A stretch of 64,000 nucleotides of DNA from Comamonadaceae bacterium G21597-S1 (GCA_027214345.1 JAPWHR010000003.1:434001-498000); one strand, 5' to 3'; shown: positions 17,173 to 29,261, counted from the first letter of the stretch. The notes: generated from the letters alone by a model not told the origin. Program-made: numbers and translations.

Positions 17173-18066
17173 GTGAGCATTCTGATCAACAAAGACACCA
17201 AGGTCATCACGCAGGGCATCACCGGCAAGACCGGTCAGTTCCACACCGAGAAGTGCCAGGAATACGCGAACGGCAAGAACTGCTTCGTGGCCGGCGTGCA
17301 TCCGAAGAAGGCCGGTGAGTCGGTCTTCGGCATTCCGATCTTCGGCTCGGTCAAGGATGCCGCGGCCCAGACCGGCGCCACGGTGTCGGTCATCTATGTG
17401 CCGCCCGCGGGTGCGGCGGCCGCCATCTGGGAAGCCGTGGAGGCCGACCTGGACCTGGCGATCTGCATCACCGAAGGCATTCCGGTGCGCGACATGCTTG
17501 AGGTGCGCAACAAGATGAAGGCGCGTGTGGCGGCCGGTGGCAAGAACACCTTGCTGCTGGGCCCGAACTGCCCCGGCCTGATCACGCCCGAAGAGATCAA
17601 GATCGGCATCATGCCGGGCCATATCCATCGCAAGGGCCGCATCGGCGTCGTGTCGCGCTCGGGTACGCTGACCTATGAAGCCGTCGCGCAGTTGACCGAC
17701 ATCGGCCTGGGTCAGTCCAGCGCCGTGGGTATCGGCGGTGACCCGATCAACGGACTCAAGCACATCGACGTGATGAAGGCGTTCAACGACGATCCGGACA
17801 CCGACGCCGTGATCATGATCGGCGAGATCGGCGGGCCCGACGAAGCCGAGGCGGCGCGCTGGTGCAAGGACAACATGAAGAAGCCGGTGGTCGGTTTCAT
17901 CGCCGGTGTCACGGCTCCGGCCGGCAAGCGCATGGGCCATGCGGGCGCCCTGATCTCGGGCGGGGATGACACCGCCAATGCCAAGCTGGCGATCATGGAG
18001 GAGTGCGGATTCAAGATCACGCGCAACCCTTCGGAGATGGGCAAGCTGCTGAAGTCGGTCCTGTAA
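17173..18066 (+). CDS. sucD: Succinyl-CoA synthetase subunit alpha
   Basis: 297 residues from GTG 17173 (ribosome site AAGGAGTTCAA). It binds CoA and carries the transiently phosphorylated histidine, in the motif MGHAGALISGG near the C-terminus. Other signatures are the N-terminal TGKTGQFHTEK, LGPNCPGLITPE and the SRSGTLTYE loop. It forms the heteromeric enzyme with SucC, just upstream. The gap between the two genes is 90 bp with no visible terminator. Confidence 0.98.
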   Translation: MSILINKDTKVITQGITGKTGQFHTEKCQEYANGKNCFVAGVHPKKAGESVFGIPIFGSVKDAAAQTGATVSVIYVPPAGAAAAIWEAVEADLDLAICITEGIPVRDMLEVRNKMKARVAAGGKNTLLLGPNCPGLITPEEIKIGIMPGHIHRKGRIGVVSRSGTLTYEAVAQLTDIGLGQSSAVGIGGDPINGLKHIDVMKAFNDDPDTDAVIMIGEIGGPDEAEAARWCKDNMKKPVVGFIAGVTAPAGKRMGHAGALISGGDDTANAKLAIMEECGFKITRNPSEMGKLLKSVL

Positions 18067-18166
18067 AGCATCCTCGGTCGCTCGCTGCGCCGCCTGCCAG
18101 GGGCCGGGCCGCGCCACGTCGTGGTGCAGGCAGGCCAGCTGGCTTTTGAGTCATTGAAGGACCATC

Positions 18167-18865
18167 GTGGAAGAATTCCTCACCGCCCATTTCTGGATTG
18201 CCGTCGGTCAGATCATCATGATCGACATCCTGCTCGGTGGCGACAACGCCGTCGTCATCGCGCTGGCGTGTCGCAAGCTGCCGCCCGAGCAGCGTACCAA
18301 GGGCATCCTGTGGGGTACGGCGGGCGCGATCTTCCTGCGCGTCGTGCTGATCGCCTTTGCGCTGACGCTGTTGCAGGTGCCCTACCTCAAGCTCGTCGGA
18401 GCCGCGCTGCTCATCTGGATCGGCGTCAAGCTGCTTGCGCCCCAGGACGAGGATGAACATTCCAACATCGAAGGCAGCGACCGCCTGTGGGCGGCGGTCA
18501 AGACCGTCATCGTCGCCGATCTGGTGATGAGCGTGGACAACGTGATCGCGATCGCGGGCGCAGCCACCGGCGCCGGCGAGCAGCATCAGCTGCCGCTGGT
18601 GATCTTCGGCCTGCTGGTGAGCGTGCCCATCATCATCTGGGGCAGCCAGATGGTGCTCAAGCTGATGGACCGCTTCCCGATCATCATCACCATCGGCGGC
18701 ATGTTGCTTGGCTGGATCGCGGGCACGATGGCGCATACCGATCCTGCCGTGGTCGAATGGCTGCCGCAGACCAAGACCTGGTATTACGGCCTGGGCATTG
18801 CCGGCGCCCTGCTGGTCTACCTGGCGGGCGTGGTGATGCGCGGACGCGCGAAAGAGGCGGCCTGA
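18167..18865 (+). CDS. TerC-family integral membrane protein
   Basis: 232 residues with about seven hydrophobic helices. The two acidic membrane motifs of TerC proteins are present: IDILLGGDNAVVIALA in helix 1 and ADLVMSVDNVIAIAGA in the second repeat. The family is linked to metal (Mn) export or metalation of exported proteins and to tellurium resistance. GTG 18167 starts the frame after TGAAGGACCATC. It lies 100 bp after sucD, an arrangement common in Burkholderiales, and probably shares that transcript. The exact substrate is unknown. Confidence 0.93.
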   Translation: MEEFLTAHFWIAVGQIIMIDILLGGDNAVVIALACRKLPPEQRTKGILWGTAGAIFLRVVLIAFALTLLQVPYLKLVGAALLIWIGVKLLAPQDEDEHSNIEGSDRLWAAVKTVIVADLVMSVDNVIAIAGAATGAGEQHQLPLVIFGLLVSVPIIIWGSQMVLKLMDRFPIIITIGGMLLGWIAGTMAHTDPAVVEWLPQTKTWYYGLGIAGALLVYLAGVVMRGRAKEAA

Positions 18866-18946
18866 ACCCGCCGGTTCGACGGCACGGTCCCGGCCAGCCA
18901 CCGTCAGGACCGATCTCCGATGCCGTGGCCGAATGTGCAAAAAAAC

Positions 18947-18999
18947 GACAAGAGTGTGTCAACATGTCTCTTGTCTGCACCGGCATGGTCTGCTAACGT
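18947..18999 (+). promoter_or_regulatory. Predicted promoter with overlapping inverted repeat, upstream of the signalling island
   Basis: A candidate -35 TTGTCT (18971-18976) and -10 TAACGT (18994-18999) are separated by exactly 17 bp and lie about 95 bp before the kinase start. The -35 is inside the right arm of a perfect inverted repeat, GACAAGAG (18947-18954) and CTCTTGTC (18968-18975), with a 13-bp spacer. An operator overlapping -35 suggests repression or activation of the whole island by a dimeric regulator. The rest of the 229-bp gap after terC shows nothing else. Confidence 0.5.
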
Positions 19000-19094
19000 T
19001 GCCTACTCTCATTGGGGGATGTGGGCTCGCTCGGGCAGGTTCCGGGTCACATGCGCCATGCTAGCGGGAACCAAATAACCGGGTGGGTTGGAAC

Positions 19095-21980
<2,886 letters not shown>

Positions 21981-21989
21981 CCCGACATC

Positions 21990-22778
21990 ATGATGCACTA
22001 CACGTTTCATTCGCGGACGGATCCAGGCCGGGCCAGGGACAACAACGAGGATGCCGTGGCCGTCGACGAGGCATCGCGCGTGGGGGTGCTGGCCGATGGC
22101 ATGGGCGGGTACAACGCCGGCGAGATCGCCAGTGGCATGGCCACTGCCTTCATCAAGTCGGAGATGGCGCGCTGGCTCAGTGAAACCGGCAAACATGCCA
22201 AGGTCAAGGAGATCCGCCGGGCGCTGGAGATCTGCGTCGACAACGCGAACCGGTCCATCTTCAATGCGTCGGGCTCCAACCCCCAGTACTCCGGCATGGG
22301 CACGACGCTGGTTGTTGGCGTGTTCCACGAGAACACGCTGATCCTCGGCCATATCGGCGACTCGCGTTGTTATCGCCTGCGTGGCGGCGTGCTGAGTCAG
22401 ATCACCAAGGACCATTCGCTGCTGCAGGAGCAGATCGACGCGGGCCTGATCACGCAGGAGCAGGCCGTGGGCTCGTCGATCAAGAACCTGGTCACGCGCG
22501 CGCTGGGTGTCGAGGACGTGGTCATGATGGAGATCAACGAGCACGCGGTCGAAGTCGGCGACTGTTATCTGATGTGCTCGGATGGTTTGTCAGACATGGT
22601 TGACGATGCCGAAATTGCCAGTATCCTCGGGGGGCCCGTGCCGATGGACCAGAAGGCAGACATCCTGATTGCGGTCGCAAACGAACATGGCGGCCGAGAC
22701 AATATCTCGGTGTTGCTGGTCCAGGCAGAGCCTGCGACCGAGAAGCGTGGCCTGATCTCCAGACTGTTGGGAAAATAG
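21990..22778 (+). CDS. PP2C-family Ser/Thr protein phosphatase
   Basis: 262 residues. Metal-dependent phosphatase with all core motifs: RDNNEDA, LADGMGGYNAGE, GMGTTLVV, GHIGDSRCYRL, CSDGLSDMV and GGRDNISVLL, which supply the two-metal Asp cluster. No membrane segment, so it is cytosolic. ATG 21990 is 9 bp after the kinase stop; ATG 21993 is an equal choice. It should reverse phosphorylation by the upstream kinase, possibly on the kinase tail and the FHA protein (inference from position). Confidence 0.96.
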   Translation: MMHYTFHSRTDPGRARDNNEDAVAVDEASRVGVLADGMGGYNAGEIASGMATAFIKSEMARWLSETGKHAKVKEIRRALEICVDNANRSIFNASGSNPQYSGMGTTLVVGVFHENTLILGHIGDSRCYRLRGGVLSQITKDHSLLQEQIDAGLITQEQAVGSSIKNLVTRALGVEDVVMMEINEHAVEVGDCYLMCSDGLSDMVDDAEIASILGGPVPMDQKADILIAVANEHGGRDNISVLLVQAEPATEKRGLISRLLGK

Positions 22779-22796
22779 TAAGCTCATGTGTAATAT
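22767..22796 (+). promoter_or_regulatory. Possible internal promoter before the FHA gene
   Basis: TTGGGA (22767-22772) and TAATAT (22791-22796) are spaced by 18 bp at the end of the phosphatase gene, in an AT-rich patch that stands out locally. It would let the FHA-cyclase-ATPase part be transcribed apart from the kinase. The -35 match is weak. Confidence 0.3.
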
Positions 22797-22826
22797 GAAA
22801 ATCTGCCCTGGAAATAGGAGTCGGTC

Positions 22827-23540
22827 ATGCCGAAAATGATCGTATCGATCGATGGTGTCGTCATCAAGGAGGTCCAGCTCACGAAGGACCGGACGACCCT
22901 GGGCCGTCGACCGTACAACGATGTGGTGATCGACAACCTGGCCATCAGCGGGGAACATGCGGTGTTCCAGATGGCCGGTAGTGACGTCTTCATCGAAGAC
23001 CTCAACAGTACCAACGGCACCTATGTCAATGGCAAGGCCGTCAAGAAGCAGCAGCTGCACAACGGCGATACCGTCGAGGTCGGCAAGTACAAGATCAAGT
23101 TTGTCGGTGAAGCCACGGGTGAAGGATTCGAGAAGACCATGATGGTCAAGTCGGGTCCGGGTGGGCTGGCTGCGCCGCCGTCGTCGGGATTTGGCGGACC
23201 GGCTTCGGTGTCCGGTCCGGCGTCGGTCTCGGGCGGCCCGGCAACCCGCCCATCGGCACCGGTTGCCGGCGGCTCCACCGCGCAGGCATCGATCAAGGTG
23301 CTGTCGGGCGCCGCAGCCGGGCGTGAGGTCCCGCTGACCAAGGTGGTCACCACGATCGGCAAGCCGGGCGTGGCCGTCGCCGCGATCACCAAGCGCCAGC
23401 ATGGCTATGTGGTGCACCACGTCGAAGGCGTCGGCAACCCATCGCTCAATGGCGCACCGATAGGCACCGATCCGGTGTCGCTCAAGAATGGCGACCTGAT
23501 CGAACTGGCCGGGACGCAGATGCAATTCGTGCAGGGTTGA
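22827..23540 (+). CDS. Double FHA-domain protein
   Basis: 237 residues from ATG 22827 (ribosome site AAATAGGAGTCGGTC). The N-terminal FHA domain (about 1-92) has the phospho-Thr binding set: TLGRRPYNDVVI, ISGEHAVF and NSTNGTYVNG. A linker rich in Gly/Ser/Pro/Ala (about 93-150) begins with GEGFEKTMMVK, matching the kinase-tail repeat. A second, less typical FHA-like fold follows (about 152-237): IGKPGVAVAAITKRQH and SLNGAPIG. The protein is a likely reader of the kinase output, and the FEKT threonine may be its own phosphorylation site, giving an intramolecular switch of the GarA kind (inference). Confidence 0.92.
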   Translation: MPKMIVSIDGVVIKEVQLTKDRTTLGRRPYNDVVIDNLAISGEHAVFQMAGSDVFIEDLNSTNGTYVNGKAVKKQQLHNGDTVEVGKYKIKFVGEATGEGFEKTMMVKSGPGGLAAPPSSGFGGPASVSGPASVSGGPATRPSAPVAGGSTAQASIKVLSGAAAGREVPLTKVVTTIGKPGVAVAAITKRQHGYVVHHVEGVGNPSLNGAPIGTDPVSLKNGDLIELAGTQMQFVQG

Positions 23541-23598
23541 GGGCCGGGTCGCTTGACGAACTCCTTGGCGGCGCACTGGCCTGCTGGATGATTCCGCC

Positions 23599-25848
23599 AT
23601 GGGTGCACTTCTCAAGCACTGGCCCCGGATCGTCGTCACGCTGCTCCCCCTGATCTTCGCGCTGCTGCATGCGGCGGGCGCGGTGCGACTCGGGGTGCTG
23701 GAGCGGCTGGACAACATCATCTACGACTCCCGCCTGCGTGCAACCATGCCACGCACGCTCGACGATCGCGTGGTCATCGTCGACATCGACGAGAAAAGCC
23801 TGTCCGAGGTGGGGCGGTGGCCCTGGGGCCGCAACCGGCTGGCCGAGCTGACGAACGAACTGTTCGACCGCCAGAAGATCGCGTTGCTGGGTTTCGACAT
23901 CGTGTTCGCCGAAGCCGACGAGAGCTCCGGCCTGAAGCGGCTGCGCGAGCTGGCGCAGAACGAATTGCGTGACCAGCCCGGTTTCGTCGACAAGTTGCGC
24001 CAGATGGAGAGCTCGCTGGACTACGACGCGATGTTCGCCAAGGCGCTCGAAGGACGGGCCGTGGTGCTCGGTTATTACCTCACTGGCGATCGCGATGGCC
24101 ATACCTCGGGCGTGTTGCCCGAGCCGGTCATGGACAAGTCGGCGCTGCAGGGGCGGCCGATCAAGTTCACGACCTGGGACGGTTACGGCTCCAACATCGC
24201 GCCGATCGCCAAGGCCGCGCCGATCGCCGGTCACTTCAACCCGATTCCCGAGAGCGACGGCGTCGTGCGTTCGCTGCCGCTGATTGCCGACTACCAGGGC
24301 AAGTACTACGAATCCTTGTCGCTGGCAATGTTCCGGCTGCTGGCAGGGCTGCCCACGGTCGCGCCCGGATTCCCCAAGGAGCGCATGCTGGCGCGCACCT
24401 ACCAGGGTCTCGAAAGCATCCAGCTCAAGCTGGGCGGCAAGACGCTGGCGATTCCGGTGGATGAACAAGTGTCAGCCCTGATCCCGTTCCGCGGACTGGG
24501 CGGCCCCAAGGGCGGCTCGTTCCGTTATGTGTCGGCGGCCAGCCTGCTGGACAAGTCGATTCCGCCCGAGTCCTTGCGCGACAAGATCGTGCTGGTGGGC
24601 ACGACGGCGCCTGGATTGCAGGATCTGCGGGTCACCCCGGTGAGCGAGGTGTATCCGGGCGTCGAGGCGCACGCCAATGTCATCTCGGGCCTGCTCGACG
24701 GCAAGACGCTGGTCAAGCCCGACTATGCGGTCGGCTACGAGGTCGTCGTGCTGCTGGTGTCCGGCCTGATCCTGGCCTTTGCGCTGCCGCTGGTCACGGC
24801 CACGCGGGCCGTGATCCTGAGCGTGCTGGTGCTGGCGGCCGTGGCCGGACTCAACCTGTGGCTGTACCTGGGCTCGGGGCTGGTGTTGCCGCTGGCCAGT
24901 GCCCTGGTCATGGGCGTGACCGCCTTTGCACTGAACATGAGTTATGGCTATTTCGTCGAAAGCCGGTCCAAGCGTGAACTGGCGCAACTGTTCGGCACCT
25001 ACGTGCCGCCCGAACTCGTCGACGAGATGGTCAAGGACCCGGACAGCTACAGCATGGAGGCGACGAACCGCGAAATGACGGTGATGTTCTGCGACATGCG
25101 GGGCTTCACCAAGATGTCCGAACAGATGGAGCCGCTGCAGTTGCAGGCGCTGCTCAACGGGGTCTTCACCCGGCTGACCGGCATCATCCGCGCGAACCGC
25201 GGGACGATCGACAAATACATGGGCGACTGCGTGATGGCGTTCTGGGGGGCGCCGGTCGAGACCTCGGACCACGCCCATCTGGCCGTCAAGTCGGCGATGG
25301 AGATGGCCAACGCGGTACGCGGTATCAACGAGGAACACCGGGCCAAGGGCATACCGGAGATCGGCATCGGCATCGGGGTCAATACCGGCAACATGTGTGT
25401 CGGCGACATGGGCTCCAACATCCGCAAGAGTTATACCGTCATCGGCGACGCCGTGAACCTCGGCTCGCGGCTCGAGGGCCTGTCCAAGATCTATGGCGTG
25501 GACACCGTGGTCAGCGACTCCGCGCGCAAGCTGGCGCCGGCGTTCGGCTGGCAGGAGCTGGATCTGGTCCGGGTCAAGGGCAAGGACCAGGCCGTCGCGA
25601 TCTTCTGGCCGGTGGCGCCGAACAACCGCATCGGTGCGGAGACGGAGGCCGAACTCAAGGCCTGGGCATCCTTTCTGAAGGCCTACCGGGCCCAGGACTG
25701 GGACCAATGCGATCTGCTGATGATGAATTTGCTGCGCATGAATGCCAAAAAATACCTTTACCACCTCTACTCCGAACGTGTAGCCTCAATGCGGCTGCTT
25801 CCGTTTGACCTCGAGTGGGACGGTGCGACCAATTTCGAAACGAAATAA
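23599..25848 (+). CDS. CHASE2-sensor class III adenylate cyclase
   Basis: 749 residues. Order: membrane helix (about 8-28), extracytoplasmic CHASE2 domain (about 30-370, with VVIVDIDEKSLSEVGRWPWGR), three membrane helices (about 375-450), then a class III cyclase domain (about 490-690). Metal Asp residues are in FCDMRGFT and YMGDCVMAF. The transition-state Asn/Arg pair is in GDAVNLGSRLE. Substrate residues look ATP-type: Lys in RVKGKD and Thr in YTVIGD, the Lys/Thr pair of bacterial cyclases such as CyaB1. It starts 58 bp after the FHA gene and is followed after 8 bp by a phosphodiesterase. Confidence 0.95.
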   Translation: MGALLKHWPRIVVTLLPLIFALLHAAGAVRLGVLERLDNIIYDSRLRATMPRTLDDRVVIVDIDEKSLSEVGRWPWGRNRLAELTNELFDRQKIALLGFDIVFAEADESSGLKRLRELAQNELRDQPGFVDKLRQMESSLDYDAMFAKALEGRAVVLGYYLTGDRDGHTSGVLPEPVMDKSALQGRPIKFTTWDGYGSNIAPIAKAAPIAGHFNPIPESDGVVRSLPLIADYQGKYYESLSLAMFRLLAGLPTVAPGFPKERMLARTYQGLESIQLKLGGKTLAIPVDEQVSALIPFRGLGGPKGGSFRYVSAASLLDKSIPPESLRDKIVLVGTTAPGLQDLRVTPVSEVYPGVEAHANVISGLLDGKTLVKPDYAVGYEVVVLLVSGLILAFALPLVTATRAVILSVLVLAAVAGLNLWLYLGSGLVLPLASALVMGVTAFALNMSYGYFVESRSKRELAQLFGTYVPPELVDEMVKDPDSYSMEATNREMTVMFCDMRGFTKMSEQMEPLQLQALLNGVFTRLTGIIRANRGTIDKYMGDCVMAFWGAPVETSDHAHLAVKSAMEMANAVRGINEEHRAKGIPEIGIGIGVNTGNMCVGDMGSNIRKSYTVIGDAVNLGSRLEGLSKIYGVDTVVSDSARKLAPAFGWQELDLVRVKGKDQAVAIFWPVAPNNRIGAETEAELKAWASFLKAYRAQDWDQCDLLMMNLLRMNAKKYLYHLYSERVASMRLLPFDLEWDGATNFETK

Positions 25849-25856
25849 GGGCCGCC

Positions 25857-26648
25857 ATGAAAGTGCGTGTGCTGGGCTGTTCCGGCGCCATCGCCAAGGA
25901 CTGCCGGACCACGTCCTTTCTGATCGACAGCGATGTGCTGATCGACGCCGGCACCGGCGTGGGCGATCTTTCCCTCGAGGAAATGCGCCGCATCGAACAT
26001 GTCTTCCTGACGCACTCCCATCTCGACCACGTCGCGGCGCTGCCGCTGATGGTCGATGCCGTCGCCTCCCGGCGTCGCCAGCCCTTGAAGATCCATGCGC
26101 TGGCCGGAACCATCCAGGCGCTCAAGGCGCATATCTTCAACGACGTCATCTGGCCCGATTTCAGCCGCATCCCGTCACCGGAGGCGCCCTTCATCAGCTT
26201 CCACGAGATCGAGACCGGCCAGACGCTGGAGATCAACCGCAAGCTGCTCGAGGTGTTGCCGGCGGTTCACACGGTGCCGGCGGTCGGTTATGCTGTGACG
26301 GCAGGCAGTGGTTGCTGGGTGTTTTCCGGCGACACCGAACGCAACCCTGCGTTCTGGGAGCGGGTCAACCAGCTCAACGTGGCGATGCTGGTCATCGAGA
26401 CGGCGTTCAGCAACCGTGAAAAGGACCTGGCCAAGCTCAGTCTGCATCTGTCGCCCGGCGTGCTGGCCGACGAACTGGACAATATCCGCAACGACCAGCG
26501 TTACCCGATCTACATCACCCACACCAAGCCGGCGGAAACCGATCTGATCATGGCCGAGATCCAGAAATTCGACGAAACGTCCATTTCCGGGCCCAACGTG
26601 ACCCATGACATCCGCTGGTTGCGCGCCGGCCAGGAGTTCGACCTGTGA
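25857..26648 (+). CDS. Metallo-beta-lactamase-fold cyclic-nucleotide phosphodiesterase (class II, CpdP-like)
   Basis: 263 residues from ATG 25857 (ribosome site AATAAGGGCCGCC). The metal site HSHLDHVAALP matches the class II 3',5'-cyclic-nucleotide phosphodiesterase signature, and the start VRVLGCSGAIAKDCRTTSF is typical of that branch. Later metal ligands appear in VFSGDTE and YITHTKP. No signal peptide, so it acts on cytosolic cAMP or cGMP. It starts 8 bp after the cyclase gene; synthesis and breakdown of the messenger are therefore paired. A generic hydrolase role cannot be excluded. Confidence 0.88.
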   Translation: MKVRVLGCSGAIAKDCRTTSFLIDSDVLIDAGTGVGDLSLEEMRRIEHVFLTHSHLDHVAALPLMVDAVASRRRQPLKIHALAGTIQALKAHIFNDVIWPDFSRIPSPEAPFISFHEIETGQTLEINRKLLEVLPAVHTVPAVGYAVTAGSGCWVFSGDTERNPAFWERVNQLNVAMLVIETAFSNREKDLAKLSLHLSPGVLADELDNIRNDQRYPIYITHTKPAETDLIMAEIQKFDETSISGPNVTHDIRWLRAGQEFDL

Positions 26649-26706
26649 CCCGCCTGCTGCCCGCCACCATGCCGTTGGGCGCCAACCGGCGCGGGGAGTC
26701 GCGACC

Positions 26707-29127
26707 ATGAGCGCGGTGCTCAAACCCGGCACGGGCGGTCGTTCGTCGGAGCAGGATTTCTTCGAAAGCCAGAAGCTGCCGCCGGACAAGCGCGGCATCA
26801 CCTTCGAGGCCTTGTTCTACAAGCAGCTGCACCATGTCACAGCGCGGATCCATGACACCGAGAACCTGGACCAGATCATGCTGGATACCAGCCAGGACAT
26901 CTGCAAGCTGCTCAATGCGGACCGCCTCACGCTGTATGCGGTCAACGAGGACCGCACCGCCATCGTCTCCAAGGTCAAGACCGGCCTGAACAGCAGCCGC
27001 GATCTCAAGCTGCCGATCTCGCCGCAGAGCCTGGCGGGTTACGTGGCGTTCAGCAAGCAGCAGCTCAACCTGGCCGACGTCTACGACGACGACACGCTCA
27101 AGCAGATCCATCCGTCGCTGAACTTCCTCAAGGAGGTCGACAAGCGTTCGGGCTACCGCACGCGCCAGATGCTGGTGGCGCCCATCCTCGATGGCGATGT
27201 GCTGCATGGCGTGTTGCAGATCATCAACAACAAGAGCGACCAGCCCTTCGGCGCGCTTGAGGTCGAAGGTGTCGCCCAGCTGTGCAAGACCCTGGCCACG
27301 GCGATTCGCCAGCGCATGCAGAAAGCCAGCGACGCAGCACGCCACAAGGCCACCAAGTTCGACGGCCTGGTGGCTGATGGCGTGGTCTCCGAGGCCGAGC
27401 TCGAGCAATGCCTGGTCGATGCCCGCAGCGAGGGCCTGGCCGTCGAGCAGGTGCTGATCAGCAAGTTCAAGGTCAAGCCGGCCCAGATAGGCCCTTCGCT
27501 GGCCCGCTTCTTCGGCGTGCCCTACGAGCCGTTCAACGCCGGGCGGATCCGCTCCGAAGCCTTGCACGGCCCGCTCAAGCGCGAGTTCATCGAGGAGCAG
27601 GGCTGGATTCCGCTTGAGGAATCGCCCGATGGCCTGGTCATCATGTGCGTCGATCCGGAGGCCGTGCGGGGCGCCCGAGTCGTGCCGCAGGTGTTTCCGC
27701 GCATCGCCAAGTTCGCCTACCGCGTCACCACGCTGACCGAGTTCCAGGACACACTGGCCCAGCTGTACGGCGCTGGTGTCGAGGGCGGCTCGATCGACCA
27801 GTTGCTGGCCGACATGGATGGCGGGCCGATCGACGATGGCCACAACGACGACTCGCTGGAGTCGGCAGCCGCCGACAACGAACTGGTCAAGTTCGTCAAC
27901 AAGGTCATCATCGACGCCTACAACCAGAAGGTGTCCGACATCCACATCGAGCCGATGCCGGGCAAGCTCAAGACCGGCATCCGGTTCCGCATCGATGGCT
28001 CGCTGGTGCCTTACATCGAGGTGCCGGCGCATTTCCGCCAGGCCATGGTCACCCGGCTCAAGATCATGTGCGACCTCGACATCTCCGAGCGCCGCAAGCC
28101 GCAGGACGGCAAGATCAAGTTCAAGAAATACGGCCCGCTGGACATCGAGCTGCGGGTGGCCACGATTCCGTCGGCCGGCGGCGTCGAAGACGTCGTGATG
28201 CGGATCCTGGCCGCCGGCGAACCGATCCCGCTGGAAAAGCTGGGCCTGACGCCTCACAACAAGGCCCGGCTCGAGGCCACGGTCAGCAAACCCTACGGCC
28301 TGTTCTATGTTTGCGGCCCGACCGGTTCGGGCAAGACGACGACGCTGCATTCCATCCTGAAGTTCCTGAACACGCCGGACACCAAGATCTGGACCGCGGA
28401 GGATCCGGTCGAGATCACGCAGAAGGGCCTGCGCCAGGTGCAGATCAACAAGAAGGCCGGCATCGACTTTGCGCTGGTCATGCGCGCCTTCCTGCGCGCC
28501 GACCCGGACATCATCATGGTCGGCGAGTCGCGCGACAAGGAAACCGTCTCCATGGGTGTCGAGGCGTCTCTGACCGGGCACCTGGTGTTCTCGACCCTGC
28601 ACACCAACTCCGCGCCGGAGTCCATCACCCGGCTGATGGACATGGGAATGGACCCGTTCAATTTCGCCGACGCCTTGCTGGGCATCCTGGCGCAGCGCCT
28701 GGCCAAGAAGCTCTGCGACTGCAAGGAGGCCTACCTGCCCGACGCTGACGAGTTGCGCCTGTTCGTGGCCGAATACGCCGAGGAGCTGCGCCATTCGAAG
28801 TCCTGGCAGGCCGACTATGCCGGCGAGGCCCGCAAGCTGGTCGAGAACTGGGTCAATCACTATGGCGAGAACGGACAGCTCAAGCTGTATCGAGCGGTGG
28901 GTTGCGACAAATGTGGCGGCACCGGCTACAAGGGGCGGATCGGCCTGCACGAGCTGCTGGTGTCCGACGATGCGGTCAAGAAGCTGATCCAGGAGCGCGC
29001 CCGCGTCGCCGAGCTGTTTTCCCAGGCCGTCGAAGGCGGCATGCGCACGTTGAAGATGGACGGCATGGAGAAGATCCTGATGGGCCTGACGGACATCAAG
29101 ATGGTCCGGCAGGTCTGCATCAAGTGA
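26707..29127 (+). CDS. GAF-domain GspE/PilB-type secretion ATPase
   Basis: 806 residues from ATG 26707. An N-terminal GAF domain (about 35-195) precedes an MshEN/T2SSE-N-like region (about 215-345) and a secretion ATPase core (about 395-790). Walker A is GPTGSGKTTTLHS (about 537), the Asp box is EDPVEIT, the Walker B region is DPDIIMVGE, and the His box is STLHTNSAPE. The C1-type zinc motif has LCDCKEAY and CDKCGGTGYKGR. PilB and GspE lack a GAF domain, so a small ligand, perhaps the cyclic nucleotide made next door, may gate the motor (inference). No pilC or pilD is adjacent. It is 58 bp after the phosphodiesterase and 197 bp before pilA. Confidence 0.9.
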   Translation: MSAVLKPGTGGRSSEQDFFESQKLPPDKRGITFEALFYKQLHHVTARIHDTENLDQIMLDTSQDICKLLNADRLTLYAVNEDRTAIVSKVKTGLNSSRDLKLPISPQSLAGYVAFSKQQLNLADVYDDDTLKQIHPSLNFLKEVDKRSGYRTRQMLVAPILDGDVLHGVLQIINNKSDQPFGALEVEGVAQLCKTLATAIRQRMQKASDAARHKATKFDGLVADGVVSEAELEQCLVDARSEGLAVEQVLISKFKVKPAQIGPSLARFFGVPYEPFNAGRIRSEALHGPLKREFIEEQGWIPLEESPDGLVIMCVDPEAVRGARVVPQVFPRIAKFAYRVTTLTEFQDTLAQLYGAGVEGGSIDQLLADMDGGPIDDGHNDDSLESAAADNELVKFVNKVIIDAYNQKVSDIHIEPMPGKLKTGIRFRIDGSLVPYIEVPAHFRQAMVTRLKIMCDLDISERRKPQDGKIKFKKYGPLDIELRVATIPSAGGVEDVVMRILAAGEPIPLEKLGLTPHNKARLEATVSKPYGLFYVCGPTGSGKTTTLHSILKFLNTPDTKIWTAEDPVEITQKGLRQVQINKKAGIDFALVMRAFLRADPDIIMVGESRDKETVSMGVEASLTGHLVFSTLHTNSAPESITRLMDMGMDPFNFADALLGILAQRLAKKLCDCKEAYLPDADELRLFVAEYAEELRHSKSWQADYAGEARKLVENWVNHYGENGQLKLYRAVGCDKCGGTGYKGRIGLHELLVSDDAVKKLIQERARVAELFSQAVEGGMRTLKMDGMEKILMGLTDIKMVRQVCIK

Positions 29128-29135
29128 CATTTATG

Positions 29136-29155
29136 GCATGACATTTTTGTCATGC
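29136..29155. repeat. Perfect 8-bp inverted repeat after the ATPase gene
   Basis: GCATGACA (29136-29143) and TGTCATGC (29148-29155) flank a TTTT loop, 9 bp after the ATPase stop. There is no T-run after the hairpin, so it is not a standard terminator; it may be a protein site or an mRNA 3'-end stem. Confidence 0.6.
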
Positions 29156-29245
29156 GATGCCTGTCAAAGTCGTCGGATATGGGTATCCGCGACGTTTTGC
29201 GACCATTTCTGTCGCAAAACTCCCTGAAAACCGCGTTTCCGAGCC

Positions 29246-29261
29246 TGGCACAGAACGTGCT
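29246..29261 (+). promoter_or_regulatory. Sigma-54 promoter of pilA
   Basis: TGGCAC-AGAAC-GTGCT has the invariant GG and GC dinucleotides of RpoN promoters exactly 10 bp apart and matches the -24 consensus TGGCAC fully. It predicts transcription from about 29272, giving a leader of about 50 nt before the pilin ATG. Control of pilA by RpoN with the PilS/PilR pair is well established in related bacteria; pilSR is not in this window. Confidence 0.8.

Noticed and set aside
15856-18117. A 753-codon minus-strand frame across sucC and sucD
   Set aside because: sucC and sucD are complete and highly conserved on the plus strand; the opposite frame is a shadow of codon bias.
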